Assembly (NCBI RefSeq): GCF_000527135.1
Contig: NZ_AZUP01000001.1
Span: 1,984,001-2,048,000, forward strand
Length of the DNA: 64,000 nucleotides
Direction: 5' to 3'
DNA from: Methyloversatilis discipulorum
GTDB taxonomy: Bacteria; Pseudomonadota; Gammaproteobacteria; Burkholderiales; Rhodocyclaceae
Shown here: positions 30,453 to 38,645 of the stretch, one piece after another
Numbering within the stretch: position 1 is the stretch's first letter
Layout: every line of letters begins with the position of its first letter
The notes under the pieces: model-generated
Seen by the model: the letters and a program-made list of their open reading frames with translations, nothing else
What the model was told of the DNA's origin: nothing
Database searches by the model: none
Program-made: the position numbers and the translations under genes

Positions 30453-31322
30453 ATGAGCGCGAACCCCACCCCCGGCCCGTTCGGCAAATCCTTCACCGAC
30501 ATGCTCGCCAGCCCCGCCCTCACCGTGCTGCGCATGGCGGCCCTGGCGGCGAGCCAGGACGACGGGCTCGACGAAGACACGCTGGACCTGATGTACGAAC
30601 AGGTGGCCGCCGGCGTGCTGGCCGATCTCGCGCCCGAGATCGCCTGGCGCGAACTGGCGCGCGGCCTGTCGGCGCAGGTGCCGTCGCGCATGCTGCGTGC
30701 GCTGCGCGAGTGCGATGCGCTGGCCGTGCTCTTGCCGGAGGTCGACGCGCTGTTCGGCGTACCGCAGATCGCCGACGACCCGGACCAGGTCGATATCGGC
30801 GAACACCTGCTGCGCACCATCGATGAAGCGGCGCGCCGCGATGCGTCGTTCGCGGTGCGTTACGCGGCGCTGGTATTAAACGTCGGCAAGTCGGATTCGC
30901 CGCGCGAGCACCTGCCGGTGCACTACCGGCACATCGAACGCGGGGTGCCGCGCATCGAGGCGATCAGCGCGCGCTTCGGCGTGCCGGACGACTGCGTCGA
31001 TCTGGCCTTGCTGGCCAACTCCGAATGCGAGCGCGTGCACCGTGCGGCCGAAATGCGCGCCGGTTCAATCACGGCGATGCTGGAGCGGATGGATGCCTTC
31101 GGTCAGCCTGAACGCTTTGACCGCCTGATGACGCTGTGCACGTGCGACTTCCGTGCCTACCCGGGTCGCGCCTCTCGCCCTTACCCCAAGGCAGCGATGC
31201 TGCGCACCGCGCTGTCCGCCTGCCGCAATGTCGATCAAGCGGCGATTGCCGCCGACGCCCTGCTCGAAGCGCGCGCGCAGGCAGTGGCTGCGGCACTGCA
31301 ATCACGGCGCTGGGAGGCGTAG
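30453..31322 (+). CDS. stand-alone CCA-enzyme-like HD-domain protein (HD pair lost)
   Basis: This 289-residue protein resembles the C-terminal half of bacterial Cca tRNA nucleotidyltransferase: helix-rich IAWRELARGLSAQVPSRML, LLPEVDALFGVPQ, a retained His where Cca has HT (HLLRT), and HIERGVPRIEAISARFGVPDDC. The nucleotidyltransferase head with its GGxVRD and DxD motifs is absent. The place of the phosphohydrolase HDxGK motif reads LNVGK, so His and Asp are gone. It is therefore unlikely to add CCA or act as an HD phosphohydrolase; tRNA binding is possible but inferred. The start at 30453 is plausible, though its ribosome site is weak. Confidence 0.8.
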   Translation: MSANPTPGPFGKSFTDMLASPALTVLRMAALAASQDDGLDEDTLDLMYEQVAAGVLADLAPEIAWRELARGLSAQVPSRMLRALRECDALAVLLPEVDALFGVPQIADDPDQVDIGEHLLRTIDEAARRDASFAVRYAALVLNVGKSDSPREHLPVHYRHIERGVPRIEAISARFGVPDDCVDLALLANSECERVHRAAEMRAGSITAMLERMDAFGQPERFDRLMTLCTCDFRAYPGRASRPYPKAAMLRTALSACRNVDQAAIAADALLEARAQAVAAALQSRRWEA

Positions 31323-31363
31323 GCAGAGGCCCTGCCTGCGCTGCAGCGCCGAATCGACGCCGC

Positions 31364-31511
31364 CATCGCGAGCAAGCTCGGTTACACAAAAGCGCGCCTG
31401 GCTTGACCAGCCCGTGCGTGTCTCGTGGGAGCGGCCTCTGGCCGCGATACGGCCTTGGCAAGCGACCGGCGTCAGTACCGGCCGCGATGGCGAGCAAGCT
31501 CGCTCCTGCAA
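31364..31511. repeat. hairpin repeats A, C, A
   Basis: A inverted 31364-31387 (second arm degraded to GGTTACA), C 31424-31449 (CGTGGGAGCGGCC-TCT-GGCCGCGATA), A inverted 31487-31511 (arm CTCCTGCA). They fill the 225-bp gap between the convergent HD-like and UPF0149 genes; nothing else is seen there. Confidence 0.75.
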
Positions 31512-31547
31512 GGTGTCGGGGCCGGGGGTGAGGCCCGGGGCGTTGAG

Positions 31548-32267
31548 TCAGGGCACCGACTGCTCTCCGCTGCCGCAGCACTTCTTGAATTTCTTCCCGC
31601 TGCCGCAGGGGCAAAGGTCGTTGCGCCCCACCTTCGGCTCGGCGCGAAAGCAGGATTCGACGGAGGCGCCGACGTACGCGGAATCGTCCTCACCCAACCC
31701 TTCCGGGGCAGCCGTCCTCAGGTCGAACCAGATTTCGTGGATCGCGACCAGCGCCGGCGGCAGGAGCTTGCCCCAGAGCATGACTTCGCCGTCGCGCAGC
31801 GTCGCGCGCCCCTCGTCTGTTCCAAGGCGCGTAAGAGGTGTGGCAAGGTCGGGGCACTCGTCCCACATTTCGGCCCACTTGTCGGGGCTCAAGCGGGTCC
31901 CCACCAGGAAGCCTTCGCACCATTCGATGACGGCCTGTTCGCCCCGCCGCGTGAATATGGGCTCGAAGGCATCGGCGCGCTTCAGGAAGATGTCTTCGAT
32001 GCGGTCGAAGAGGCGCATCACCAGCGCGATGACGCGCTCGGCATGGTCTTCGTCGTCGAAGTCCGGCGCCACCCGCGCGTCGCGCCAGTCCCACACCCGG
32101 GCCAGCCACTCCTTCGGCATGACCTGGCGCGGGCCGACGACGACGGCGGTCAGAAAGCCCTCCAGCATCGGCACGCTCATCGCCGTGGCTTGAAGCTGTG
32201 GCGAAGCCAGAAACCGACCGAGTTCTTCGAGCTCGGTGGGCGACAGCCGCCTGTTCGGCGCGCTCAT
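31548..32267 (-). CDS. UPF0149 (YecA/YgfB) family protein with SEC-C tail
   Basis: This 239-residue all-helical protein has a C-terminal zinc motif. The body shows [24 protein letters not shown] and DKWAEMWDE, typical of UPF0149. The last 30 residues form a SEC-C motif, [20 protein letters not shown], nearly identical to the SecA tail in this window. In E. coli, YecA with such a tail binds ribosomes and SecA-like partners, so a ribosome-associated role is reasonable but inferred. It lies 5 bp after the argJ start-distal end, in the same direction. Confidence 0.88.
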   Translation of the reverse strand: MSAPNRRLSPTELEELGRFLASPQLQATAMSVPMLEGFLTAVVVGPRQVMPKEWLARVWDWRDARVAPDFDDEDHAERVIALVMRLFDRIEDIFLKRADAFEPIFTRRGEQAVIEWCEGFLVGTRLSPDKWAEMWDECPDLATPLTRLGTDEGRATLRDGEVMLWGKLLPPALVAIHEIWFDLRTAAPEGLGEDDSAYVGASVESCFRAEPKVGRNDLCPCGSGKKFKKCCGSGEQSVP

Positions 32268-32272
32268 GGCTC

Positions 32273-33514
32273 TCAGCTGCGGTAGTCCGCGTTGATCTTC
32301 ACGTAGTCGTAGCTGAAGTCGCAGGTCCAGCAGGTGGCGCGGGCGTCGCCGCGGCCGAGTGCCACGCGTATCGTGATCTCGGCCGGCGCCATCGCGGCCG
32401 CGCCCTGCTCTTCCTTGTAGTCCGGGTTGCGACCTCCGTCCTTCGACACCAGGAAGTCACCGATCCACAGGCTCACTTTCGAAGTATCGAGATCGGCCAG
32501 CGACGGGTGCGTCTGCGCGGCGTTGCCGACCGCAGCCAAGATGCGGCCGAGGTTGGGGTCGGAGGCGAAGAAGGCGGTCTTGACCAGCGGCGAATGGGCG
32601 ATCGCGTAGCCGACCGCCTTGCACTCGGGCACGTCGCGGCCGCCTTCGATTTCGATGGTGATGAACTTGGTCGCACCCTCGCCGTCGCGCACGATGGCCT
32701 GCGCCAGCTCGGCCGCCAGCGAGGTGACCGCGTCGGCCAGCGCGCGGCCGTCGGCGCTGTCGAGCGAAGTGATTTCGGCATTGCCGGCGGTGCCGGAGGC
32801 GATGAGCATGAAGGAGTCGTTGGTCGAGGTGTCGCCATCCACCGTGACGCAGTTGAACGAGCGGTCGGCGGCGTGTTTCACCATGTCTTCCAGTGCGGCC
32901 TGCGACACCGCCGCGTCGGTGGCGATGAAGCCGAGCATGGTGGCCATGTTCGGCTTGATCATGCCCGCGCCCTTGCTGATGCCGGTAATGGTGATCCGGC
33001 GGCCGTCGATCGTGAGCGTGCGCGAGCCGGCCTTGGCGATGGTGTCGGTGGTCATGATGGCGTGCGCCGCCTCGTACCAGTTAGCCTCGTCGAGATCGTC
33101 CATGCTGGCCGGGATGCCGCGCTCGATGCGGTCCACCGGCAGCGGCTCCATGATTACGCCGGTCGAGAAGGGCAGCACTTGTTCCGGCGCCAGTTCGAGC
33201 GCGCGGGCCACCGCCACGCAGGTGGCGTGCGCGGCGACCAGACCCGGTTCGCCGGTGCCGGCATTGGCGATGCCGGTGTTGATGACCAGCGCGCGGATGT
33301 CGCTGCGCGACAGATGGTCGCGGCACACCTGCACCGGTGCGGCACAGAAGCGGTTCACCGTGAACACGCCGGCCACGCGCGCGCCGGGCAGCAGCGAAAT
33401 CAGGCACAGGTCGCGGCGGTTGGCCTTGCGGATGCCGGCCTGGGCGATGCCCAGACGGACGCCGGCGACCGGCAGGATGGTTTCGGCGGGGGGCGTCTGG
33501 TAGTTCACGGGCAT
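32273..33514 (-). CDS. argJ: bifunctional ornithine acetyltransferase / N-acetylglutamate synthase ArgJ
   Basis: ArgJ, 413 residues, transfers acetyl from N-acetylornithine to glutamate and can also acetylate glutamate from acetyl-CoA in arginine synthesis. It is made as a proenzyme that cuts itself before the Thr in [10 protein letters not shown] (Thr at about residue 192), which then becomes the nucleophile. Other signatures: [42 protein letters not shown] and the ending [11 protein letters not shown]. Length is normal. A clear start at 33514; the following UPF0149 gene is 5 bp away. Confidence 0.97.
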   Translation of the reverse strand: MPVNYQTPPAETILPVAGVRLGIAQAGIRKANRRDLCLISLLPGARVAGVFTVNRFCAAPVQVCRDHLSRSDIRALVINTGIANAGTGEPGLVAAHATCVAVARALELAPEQVLPFSTGVIMEPLPVDRIERGIPASMDDLDEANWYEAAHAIMTTDTIAKAGSRTLTIDGRRITITGISKGAGMIKPNMATMLGFIATDAAVSQAALEDMVKHAADRSFNCVTVDGDTSTNDSFMLIASGTAGNAEITSLDSADGRALADAVTSLAAELAQAIVRDGEGATKFITIEIEGGRDVPECKAVGYAIAHSPLVKTAFFASDPNLGRILAAVGNAAQTHPSLADLDTSKVSLWIGDFLVSKDGGRNPDYKEEQGAAAMAPAEITIRVALGRGDARATCWTCDFSYDYVKINADYRS

Positions 33515-33830
33515 GGCAGGCTCGGTTCGCGGGAGGTAAAGCGCGGAGTTTACATGCAGGCCGCGACGGTTGCCGGACCGTGCACAGGGTCCGCGGCGTA
33601 ACACGAAGCAACGCATTCCGTCACACGACCGTCATCTGCCGCGCGCACGAGTGATGGCGGCACGAAGGTTCGGGCACACCCCGCCCGACACGCAAGCCCC
33701 GGCGTGGCGCGGATCTGCCGCCGGCATGCGCCGAACGGCTCACCCACCCTTCATTGCATTGAAAAGACCGCTCCCTATGGTCGGCGCGTTCCCGGCACTC
33801 CGCCGGCATGAAACCTGTGGGAGACACGAC
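33515..33830. other. 316-bp regulatory gap between argJ and the phosphatase operon
   Basis: This is a divergent intergenic region with no gene. It contains the PhoB-box candidate described separately, and a GGCACGAAGGTTCG element at 33659-33672 that resembles a sigma-54 site but has CG instead of GC at -12. A GGGAG ribosome site precedes the ATG at 33831. Confidence 0.6.
33618..33635 (+). promoter_or_regulatory. PhoB box upstream of the phosphatase operon
   Basis: CCGTCAC-ACGA-CCGTCAT is a direct repeat of two heptamers at 11-bp spacing, matching the E. coli CTGTCAT-N4-CTGTCAC consensus except for C in place of T at the second position of each. The last base of each half varies between C and T, as is allowed. 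It lies 196 bp before the first gene; no strong -10 follows at the expected distance, which weakens the call. Confidence 0.6.
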
Positions 33831-35174
33831 ATGAACGCACGCACGCAACTCACGCTGGTGCTGGCGGTGGCAGCCGCCTTTGCCGCCACTTCGGCCAACG
33901 CCGCCCAGAACACGCTGTCCGGCTGGGCCGTGATGCCGGCCAACACCTTCGCCGACGGCCCGACCTCGGGCCAGTTCGCCGGCGCCGGTGCCGGTGGCAA
34001 TCCGCTGCCGCTGGTCGACATGCAACCGGTGCAGGGCTTTTCCGGCGTGCTGGCCGGCGCCAACGGCAGCTTCCGTGTGATCACCGACAACGGCTTCGGC
34101 GCACAGGGCAATTCGGCCGACACGCTGCTGCGCAGCTATGCGGTGAATGTCGATTTCCGCACCGCGCTGGGTGGCAGCGGCACCGTGTCCGCCGCCAACT
34201 GGACGACCGGCGCCTCGCTGCCCGCTTTCAACGCGGCCAGTCGCATCACGCTGAGCGACCCGAAGAACCTGCTGAGCATCAAGGTGCAGGCCGACTACAC
34301 GCACTACTACAACAACGCCGCCAACCCGCTGGTCGATCCGTCGATCAAGGCAGGCCGTCTGCTCACCGGTGCCGACCTCGACGTCGAGTCGGTGCGCCAG
34401 GACAAGAACGGCAATCTGTGGTTCGGCGACGAGTTCGGCCCCTACCTGGTCAAGACCGACGCCAACGGCGTGGTGCAGCGTCGCGAAATCGCGCTGCCCG
34501 GCGTGTTCGCGCCGCAGCACGAAGCGGTGCTGAACGGTTCGGTCACCAGCAACCTCGGCGGCTCAGGCGGCTTCGAAGGCATGGCCATCAACGCCAGCGG
34601 CGACAAGCTCTACACCCTGCTCGAAAAGACTGTGGCCGGTGACCCGGCGAAGAGCCTGCGCATCAATGAATTCAGCATCGACAGCGAAAGCTATACCGGC
34701 CTCGACTACCTGTACCAGCTCGAAGCCGAAGGCACCGCCATCGGCGACATGACGGCGATCGACGACCACCGCTTCCTGGTGATCGAGCGCAACGGCGGTA
34801 CCGCCACCAGCGGCACGCCGTTCAAGAAGATCTTCATCGCCGACACCACCGATGTCGCCGACGGCGGCTTCGTCACCAAGACCGAACTGGTCGACCTGAT
34901 GAACATCGCCGACCCGGACGACCTGAACGGCGACGGCCTCACCAGCTTCACCTTCCCCTACGTGACCATCGAGGACGTGCTCATCCTCGACGCCAACACG
35001 CTGCTGGTGATCAACGACAACAACTACCCCGGCACCGGCGGTCGCGACTTCGGTTCCGACCACACCGAGTTCCTGAAGATCAGCCTGGCCAACCCGGTTC
35101 CGGAGCCCGAGACCTACGCGCTGATGCTGGCCGGCCTCGGCCTGATCGGCTTCGCCGCAAAGCGCCGCCGCTGA
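33831..35174 (+). CDS. phytase-like esterase with PEP-CTERM tail
   Basis: This 447-residue secreted protein has a Sec signal peptide ending in ANA (about residue 24), then a beta-propeller of the esterase-like phytase family (PF13449): VLAGANGSFRVITDNGFG, LDVESVRQDKNGNLWFGDEFGPY, GGFEGMAIN, FLVIERNG, and ending VLVINDNNYPG. Relatives hydrolyse phytate or phosphate esters, or are unproven. It closes with VPEPETYALMLAGLGLIGF and a Lys/Arg cluster, a textbook PEP-CTERM tag. It is the first gene of the six-gene run downstream of the PhoB box. Confidence 0.9.
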   Translation: MNARTQLTLVLAVAAAFAATSANAAQNTLSGWAVMPANTFADGPTSGQFAGAGAGGNPLPLVDMQPVQGFSGVLAGANGSFRVITDNGFGAQGNSADTLLRSYAVNVDFRTALGGSGTVSAANWTTGASLPAFNAASRITLSDPKNLLSIKVQADYTHYYNNAANPLVDPSIKAGRLLTGADLDVESVRQDKNGNLWFGDEFGPYLVKTDANGVVQRREIALPGVFAPQHEAVLNGSVTSNLGGSGGFEGMAINASGDKLYTLLEKTVAGDPAKSLRINEFSIDSESYTGLDYLYQLEAEGTAIGDMTAIDDHRFLVIERNGGTATSGTPFKKIFIADTTDVADGGFVTKTELVDLMNIADPDDLNGDGLTSFTFPYVTIEDVLILDANTLLVINDNNYPGTGGRDFGSDHTEFLKISLANPVPEPETYALMLAGLGLIGFAAKRRR

Positions 35175-35183
35175 TCCTTCGCG

Positions 35184-35207
35184 CCGGCCCCGCAGCAGCG
35201 GGGCCGG
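35184..35207 (+). terminator. strong hairpin between the two phytase-like genes
   Basis: CCGGCCCCGC-AGCA-GCGGGGCCGG is a perfect 10-bp stem with a 4-base loop. It is followed by TTCGTC rather than a T-run, so it may be a partial terminator or an mRNA-stabilising structure that sets the ratio of the first gene to the rest. Confidence 0.55.
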
Positions 35208-35232
35208 TTCGTCACGCCTGCCGGACTCCATC

Positions 35233-36408
35233 ATGAAGAAACTGCTTCTGGCCACCGCTGTGGCCCTCTCGTTCGGCGCCGCACAGGCAGCCGACTTCTC
35301 TTTGCGCGTGATCGGCGCGACCTCGCTGCCCACTGGGGCGCTGTTCCAGGGCGTCGAATTCGGCGGCATCTCCGGCCTCGATCGCGCCGCCGACGGCAGC
35401 TACTGGGCGATTGCCGATGACCGCGGTGGCGAGCGCGGCACGCCGCGCTTCTACAACCTGTCGCTGGACTACGACGCCGCGGGCTTCAACGGCGTCACCG
35501 TCAACAGTCAGACGTATATGCAGCGCCCGGACGGCACGACCTTCCCGTCGAACGCCCGCACGGTGGACCCGGAGGGCATCCGCGTTGCGCCGAACGGCAA
35601 TCTGTACTGGTCCTCCGAAGGCAACTGGAACGCGAACGCCGCCAGCCGCTATCAGCCCTTCGTCCGCGAAATGACGACCTCGGGCGTGTTCGTGCGCGAA
35701 TTCGCCACGCCCGCCATGTACAACTACGTCGACAACGCGACCACCGGCGGGCGCAACAACAAACTGTTCGAAGCGCTGACGGTCACGCCGAACGGCACGA
35801 TTTACACCGCCAACGAAGACGCGCTGGTGCAGGACGGCCCGCTCACGTCGATCAGCAACGGCAGCGTGGTACGCCTGACCGCGCTCGACCCGGTGAGCGG
35901 CGCGGCCGGTGCGCAGTACGCCTACGAGCTGCCGCCGATTCCGGTCGACGCGGTGCCGGGCGCGCCCTTCGGCCCGGACAACGGCCTGCCCGAACTGCTG
36001 GCGATCTCCGACACGCAGTTCATCGCGATCGAGCGCGCCTTCGCCTTCGGCGTCGGCAACACCATCCGCCTGACGCTGGCCGAAATCACCGCCGACACCA
36101 CCGACGTGAGCAGCTTCGCCAGCCTGACCGGCGCCGACTACACGCCGATGCGCCGCACGCTGCTGCTGGAGATGCCGATCACCTTTGACGGCATCACGCT
36201 GGACAACATCGAAGGCGTGAGCTGGGGCAAGACGCTGGCCAACGGCAACCGCACGCTGGTGCTGGTCGCCGACAACAACTTCAGCGCCACGCAGAGCACG
36301 CAGTTCATCGCCATCGAAGTGAGCGCCGTCCCCGAACCCGAACAGTACGCGCAACTGCTGGCCGGCCTCGGCCTGCTGGCCTTCGCGCGTCGTGCCGCCC
36401 GTCGCTGA
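35233..36408 (+). CDS. second phytase-like esterase with PEP-CTERM tail
   Basis: This 391-residue secreted propeller has a signal peptide ending in AQA (about residue 19) and the esterase-like phytase pattern: FGGISGLDRAADGSYWAIADDRG, VDPEGIRVAPNGNLYWSSEG, LFEALTVTPNGTIYTANED, LLAISDTQFIAIERAF, DNIEGVSWG and LVLVADNNFSATQSTQF. It ends VPEPEQYAQLLAGLGLLAF with an Arg-rich tail. It is a diverged paralogue of its neighbour. Start 35233 follows a weak ribosome site (CCGGACTCCATC). Confidence 0.9.
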   Translation: MKKLLLATAVALSFGAAQAADFSLRVIGATSLPTGALFQGVEFGGISGLDRAADGSYWAIADDRGGERGTPRFYNLSLDYDAAGFNGVTVNSQTYMQRPDGTTFPSNARTVDPEGIRVAPNGNLYWSSEGNWNANAASRYQPFVREMTTSGVFVREFATPAMYNYVDNATTGGRNNKLFEALTVTPNGTIYTANEDALVQDGPLTSISNGSVVRLTALDPVSGAAGAQYAYELPPIPVDAVPGAPFGPDNGLPELLAISDTQFIAIERAFAFGVGNTIRLTLAEITADTTDVSSFASLTGADYTPMRRTLLLEMPITFDGITLDNIEGVSWGKTLANGNRTLVLVADNNFSATQSTQFIAIEVSAVPEPEQYAQLLAGLGLLAFARRAARR

Positions 36409-36426
36409 ACCGTCCAGGAGAGTCCG

Positions 36427-37851
36427 ATGAAAGCCACGCTGAAACCGCTCGCCGCCGCACTGCTGCTGGCCACCGCCGCCAGCGCCGCGCAGGCCGAAAC
36501 CGTCCGCTTCGCCACCTTCAATGCATCGCTGAACCGCGACGCCTCGGGCCAGCTGCTGTCCGACCTCGCCAATCCGCTGGCTGGCGGCGTCAGCACCACG
36601 GTCGCCAACCGCATCCAGCAGGCGCACAACGTGGCGGAGATCATCCAGCGCGTGAATGCCGACGTGCTGCTGGTGAATGAATTCGACTTCGATCTGAACG
36701 GCACGCCGACCGCCAGCAGCGCCGCGATGGGCCTGGGCTATTCCAGCAATGCGGCAAAGCTGTTCCAGGACAACTTCCTGTCCGCCGGTCACGGCAACGC
36801 AGTGCGCGGCATGACCTCGGGCATCGACTACGCGTATCGCTACACGCCCAATACCAACACCGGTCTGGCGTCGGGCTTCGACCTGAACAACAACGGCGTG
36901 GTGGCCGGCGGCGACGATGCCTACGGCTTCGGCAACTTCGGCGGGCAGTACGGCTTCACCATCTATTCGAAGTACGAGATCGTCAGCGTGCGCAGCTTCC
37001 AGACCTTTCTGTGGAAGGACATGCCGGGCAATCTGCTGACCAACGACCCGACCGGAAGCAAGCTCACCGACTTCTACTCGCAGCCCGAAATCGACGCGCT
37101 GCGCCTGTCGTCGAAGAACCACGTCGATGTGACGGTGCGCATCAACGGTCAGGACGTGCACTTCCTGACCGCCCACCCGACGCCGCCCACCTTCGACGGC
37201 GCCGAGGACCGCAATGGCAAGCGCAATCACGACGAAATCCGCTTCTGGGCCGACTATGTCGCCGGCGCCGATTACATCTACGACGACCAGGGCAACACCG
37301 GCGGTCTCGAAGCCGGCGCGAAGTTCGTCATTGCCGGCGACTACAACGCCGACCCCTTCGACGGCGACAGCTTCAAGGGCACGGTCAATGGCGAGCAGTA
37401 CAACGCCATCGGTCAGCTGCTGGACAACCCGCTGATCAATACCTCGGCCACGCCGTCGTCCGACGGCGGCACGGCGGCAGCCGACTACCCGAGCAACAAC
37501 GGCAGCGCCAATCAGAGCCACGTCGGCGATCCGGCGCAGGACACGGCCGACTTCAGCGATGCCGCGCCCGGCAATCTGCGCGTCGATTACGTGCTGCCGT
37601 CGGCGAATCTGGACATCGAGGGCGGCGGCATCTACTGGCCGGTCGATCCGGACACCTCGGCGGCGAACAACACCGGCGACGCGTTCGATCTGGTCGGCAC
37701 CTTCGGCAATCCGGGTCTGTATGGCGGCCTGCCCAGTTCCGACCACAAGGCGGTCTGGGTCGACGTGCAGGTGGTGCCCGAACCCGAACAGTACGCGCTG
37801 CTGCTGGCCGGTCTCGGCCTGATCGGCGCCGCTGCGCGCCGTCGTCGCTGA
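36427..37851 (+). CDS. endonuclease/exonuclease/phosphatase-fold protein with PEP-CTERM tail
   Basis: This 474-residue secreted protein has a DNase I-like fold. After a signal peptide ending in AQA (about residue 23) come RFATFNASLNRD (first strand), VLLVNEFDFDL (metal Glu), HFLTAHPTPP, FVIAGDYNADPFDGDS (GDxN motif) and SSDHKAVWVDV (SDH motif), so the catalytic set looks complete. Likely substrates are extracellular DNA or phosphate esters. The tail VPEPEQYALLLAGLGLIGA plus Arg is a PEP-CTERM tag, identical over 44 bp of DNA to that of the gene at 40571. AGGAG precedes the start. Confidence 0.9.
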   Translation: MKATLKPLAAALLLATAASAAQAETVRFATFNASLNRDASGQLLSDLANPLAGGVSTTVANRIQQAHNVAEIIQRVNADVLLVNEFDFDLNGTPTASSAAMGLGYSSNAAKLFQDNFLSAGHGNAVRGMTSGIDYAYRYTPNTNTGLASGFDLNNNGVVAGGDDAYGFGNFGGQYGFTIYSKYEIVSVRSFQTFLWKDMPGNLLTNDPTGSKLTDFYSQPEIDALRLSSKNHVDVTVRINGQDVHFLTAHPTPPTFDGAEDRNGKRNHDEIRFWADYVAGADYIYDDQGNTGGLEAGAKFVIAGDYNADPFDGDSFKGTVNGEQYNAIGQLLDNPLINTSATPSSDGGTAAADYPSNNGSANQSHVGDPAQDTADFSDAAPGNLRVDYVLPSANLDIEGGGIYWPVDPDTSAANNTGDAFDLVGTFGNPGLYGGLPSSDHKAVWVDVQVVPEPEQYALLLAGLGLIGAAARRRR

Positions 37852-37898
37852 AGCACAGCGCTGTCACGAATCACAACCCACCCTACAGAGGTCAGATC

Positions 37899-38618
37899 AT
37901 GAACATGCAGAAACTGCTCGCCGCCACGCTGCTGTGCTTCACCGGCCTGTCCGCCCACGCGGCCAGCGTCGAGGCCATCCAGAACGCCACCGTCCAGCCG
38001 GGCGGCGTGCGCACCGGTGGCAGCGGCATCAACTTCTTCAACGTCGAAGGCGCCGACTACGGCAGCTTCGCCTCCTACGGCGTGGCGCGCTTCGACATCG
38101 CGTCGCTGAAGGCACAGTTCGACACGCAATATGGCATCAATGGCTGGGTGATCGACAGCATCAGCCTGTCGCTGACGCAGTCGAACGCCGCCTTCACCGC
38201 CGACGGTGCGGTCGATGTCTACTTCACCGGCAACGATGCTGTCAGCATCGTATCGCCGAGCCCGCTGCAGTACCCGTTCGCCGGCGACTTCGCCGATGCG
38301 CAGCAGGTGCTCAGCTATGAATTCGTGCAGGTGTCCAGCGGCACGGTCGAGACCTATACGCTGTTCGATCGCGCCGCCGGCAACAACGCCGGCGCGCAGG
38401 CGCTGGCCGCCGACATCCTGGCCGATTCGCGGGTGACGCTGGCGCTGGTCGATGGCGACGGTGGCGTGGCCGCGACCTATGCCGGCTACAACAACAACAC
38501 CTATGCCGGCCCCACGCTGAACATCGAAGTGAGCGCCGTCCCCGAAGCCGACAGCTGGGCCATGTTGATCGCCGGCCTGGGCCTGCTGTCGTTCGCCGTG
38601 CGCCGCAAGGCCGCCTGA
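37899..38618 (+). CDS. PEP-CTERM-type protein of unknown function
   Basis: This 239-residue secreted protein has a signal peptide ending in AHA (about residue 20) and a beta-rich body with no recognised family; GVARFDIASLKAQFDTQYG suggests a carbohydrate-binding-like or DNRLRE-type sandwich, but this is uncertain. The tail is VPEADSWAMLIAGLGLLSF then RRKAA: the third residue of the PEP triad is Ala, a less common variant. AGAGGTCAG upstream serves as ribosome site. It is the fourth gene of the operon. Confidence 0.85.
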   Translation: MNMQKLLAATLLCFTGLSAHAASVEAIQNATVQPGGVRTGGSGINFFNVEGADYGSFASYGVARFDIASLKAQFDTQYGINGWVIDSISLSLTQSNAAFTADGAVDVYFTGNDAVSIVSPSPLQYPFAGDFADAQQVLSYEFVQVSSGTVETYTLFDRAAGNNAGAQALAADILADSRVTLALVDGDGGVAATYAGYNNNTYAGPTLNIEVSAVPEADSWAMLIAGLGLLSFAVRRKAA

Positions 38619-38645
38619 GCCCGACCCAATTCCCGGAGAAACACC

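Noticed and set aside
33659..33672. Sigma-54 promoter GGCACGAAGGTTCG
   Set aside because: The -12 element reads CG, not GC; near-consensus by chance is likely, so it is only mentioned in the gap description.
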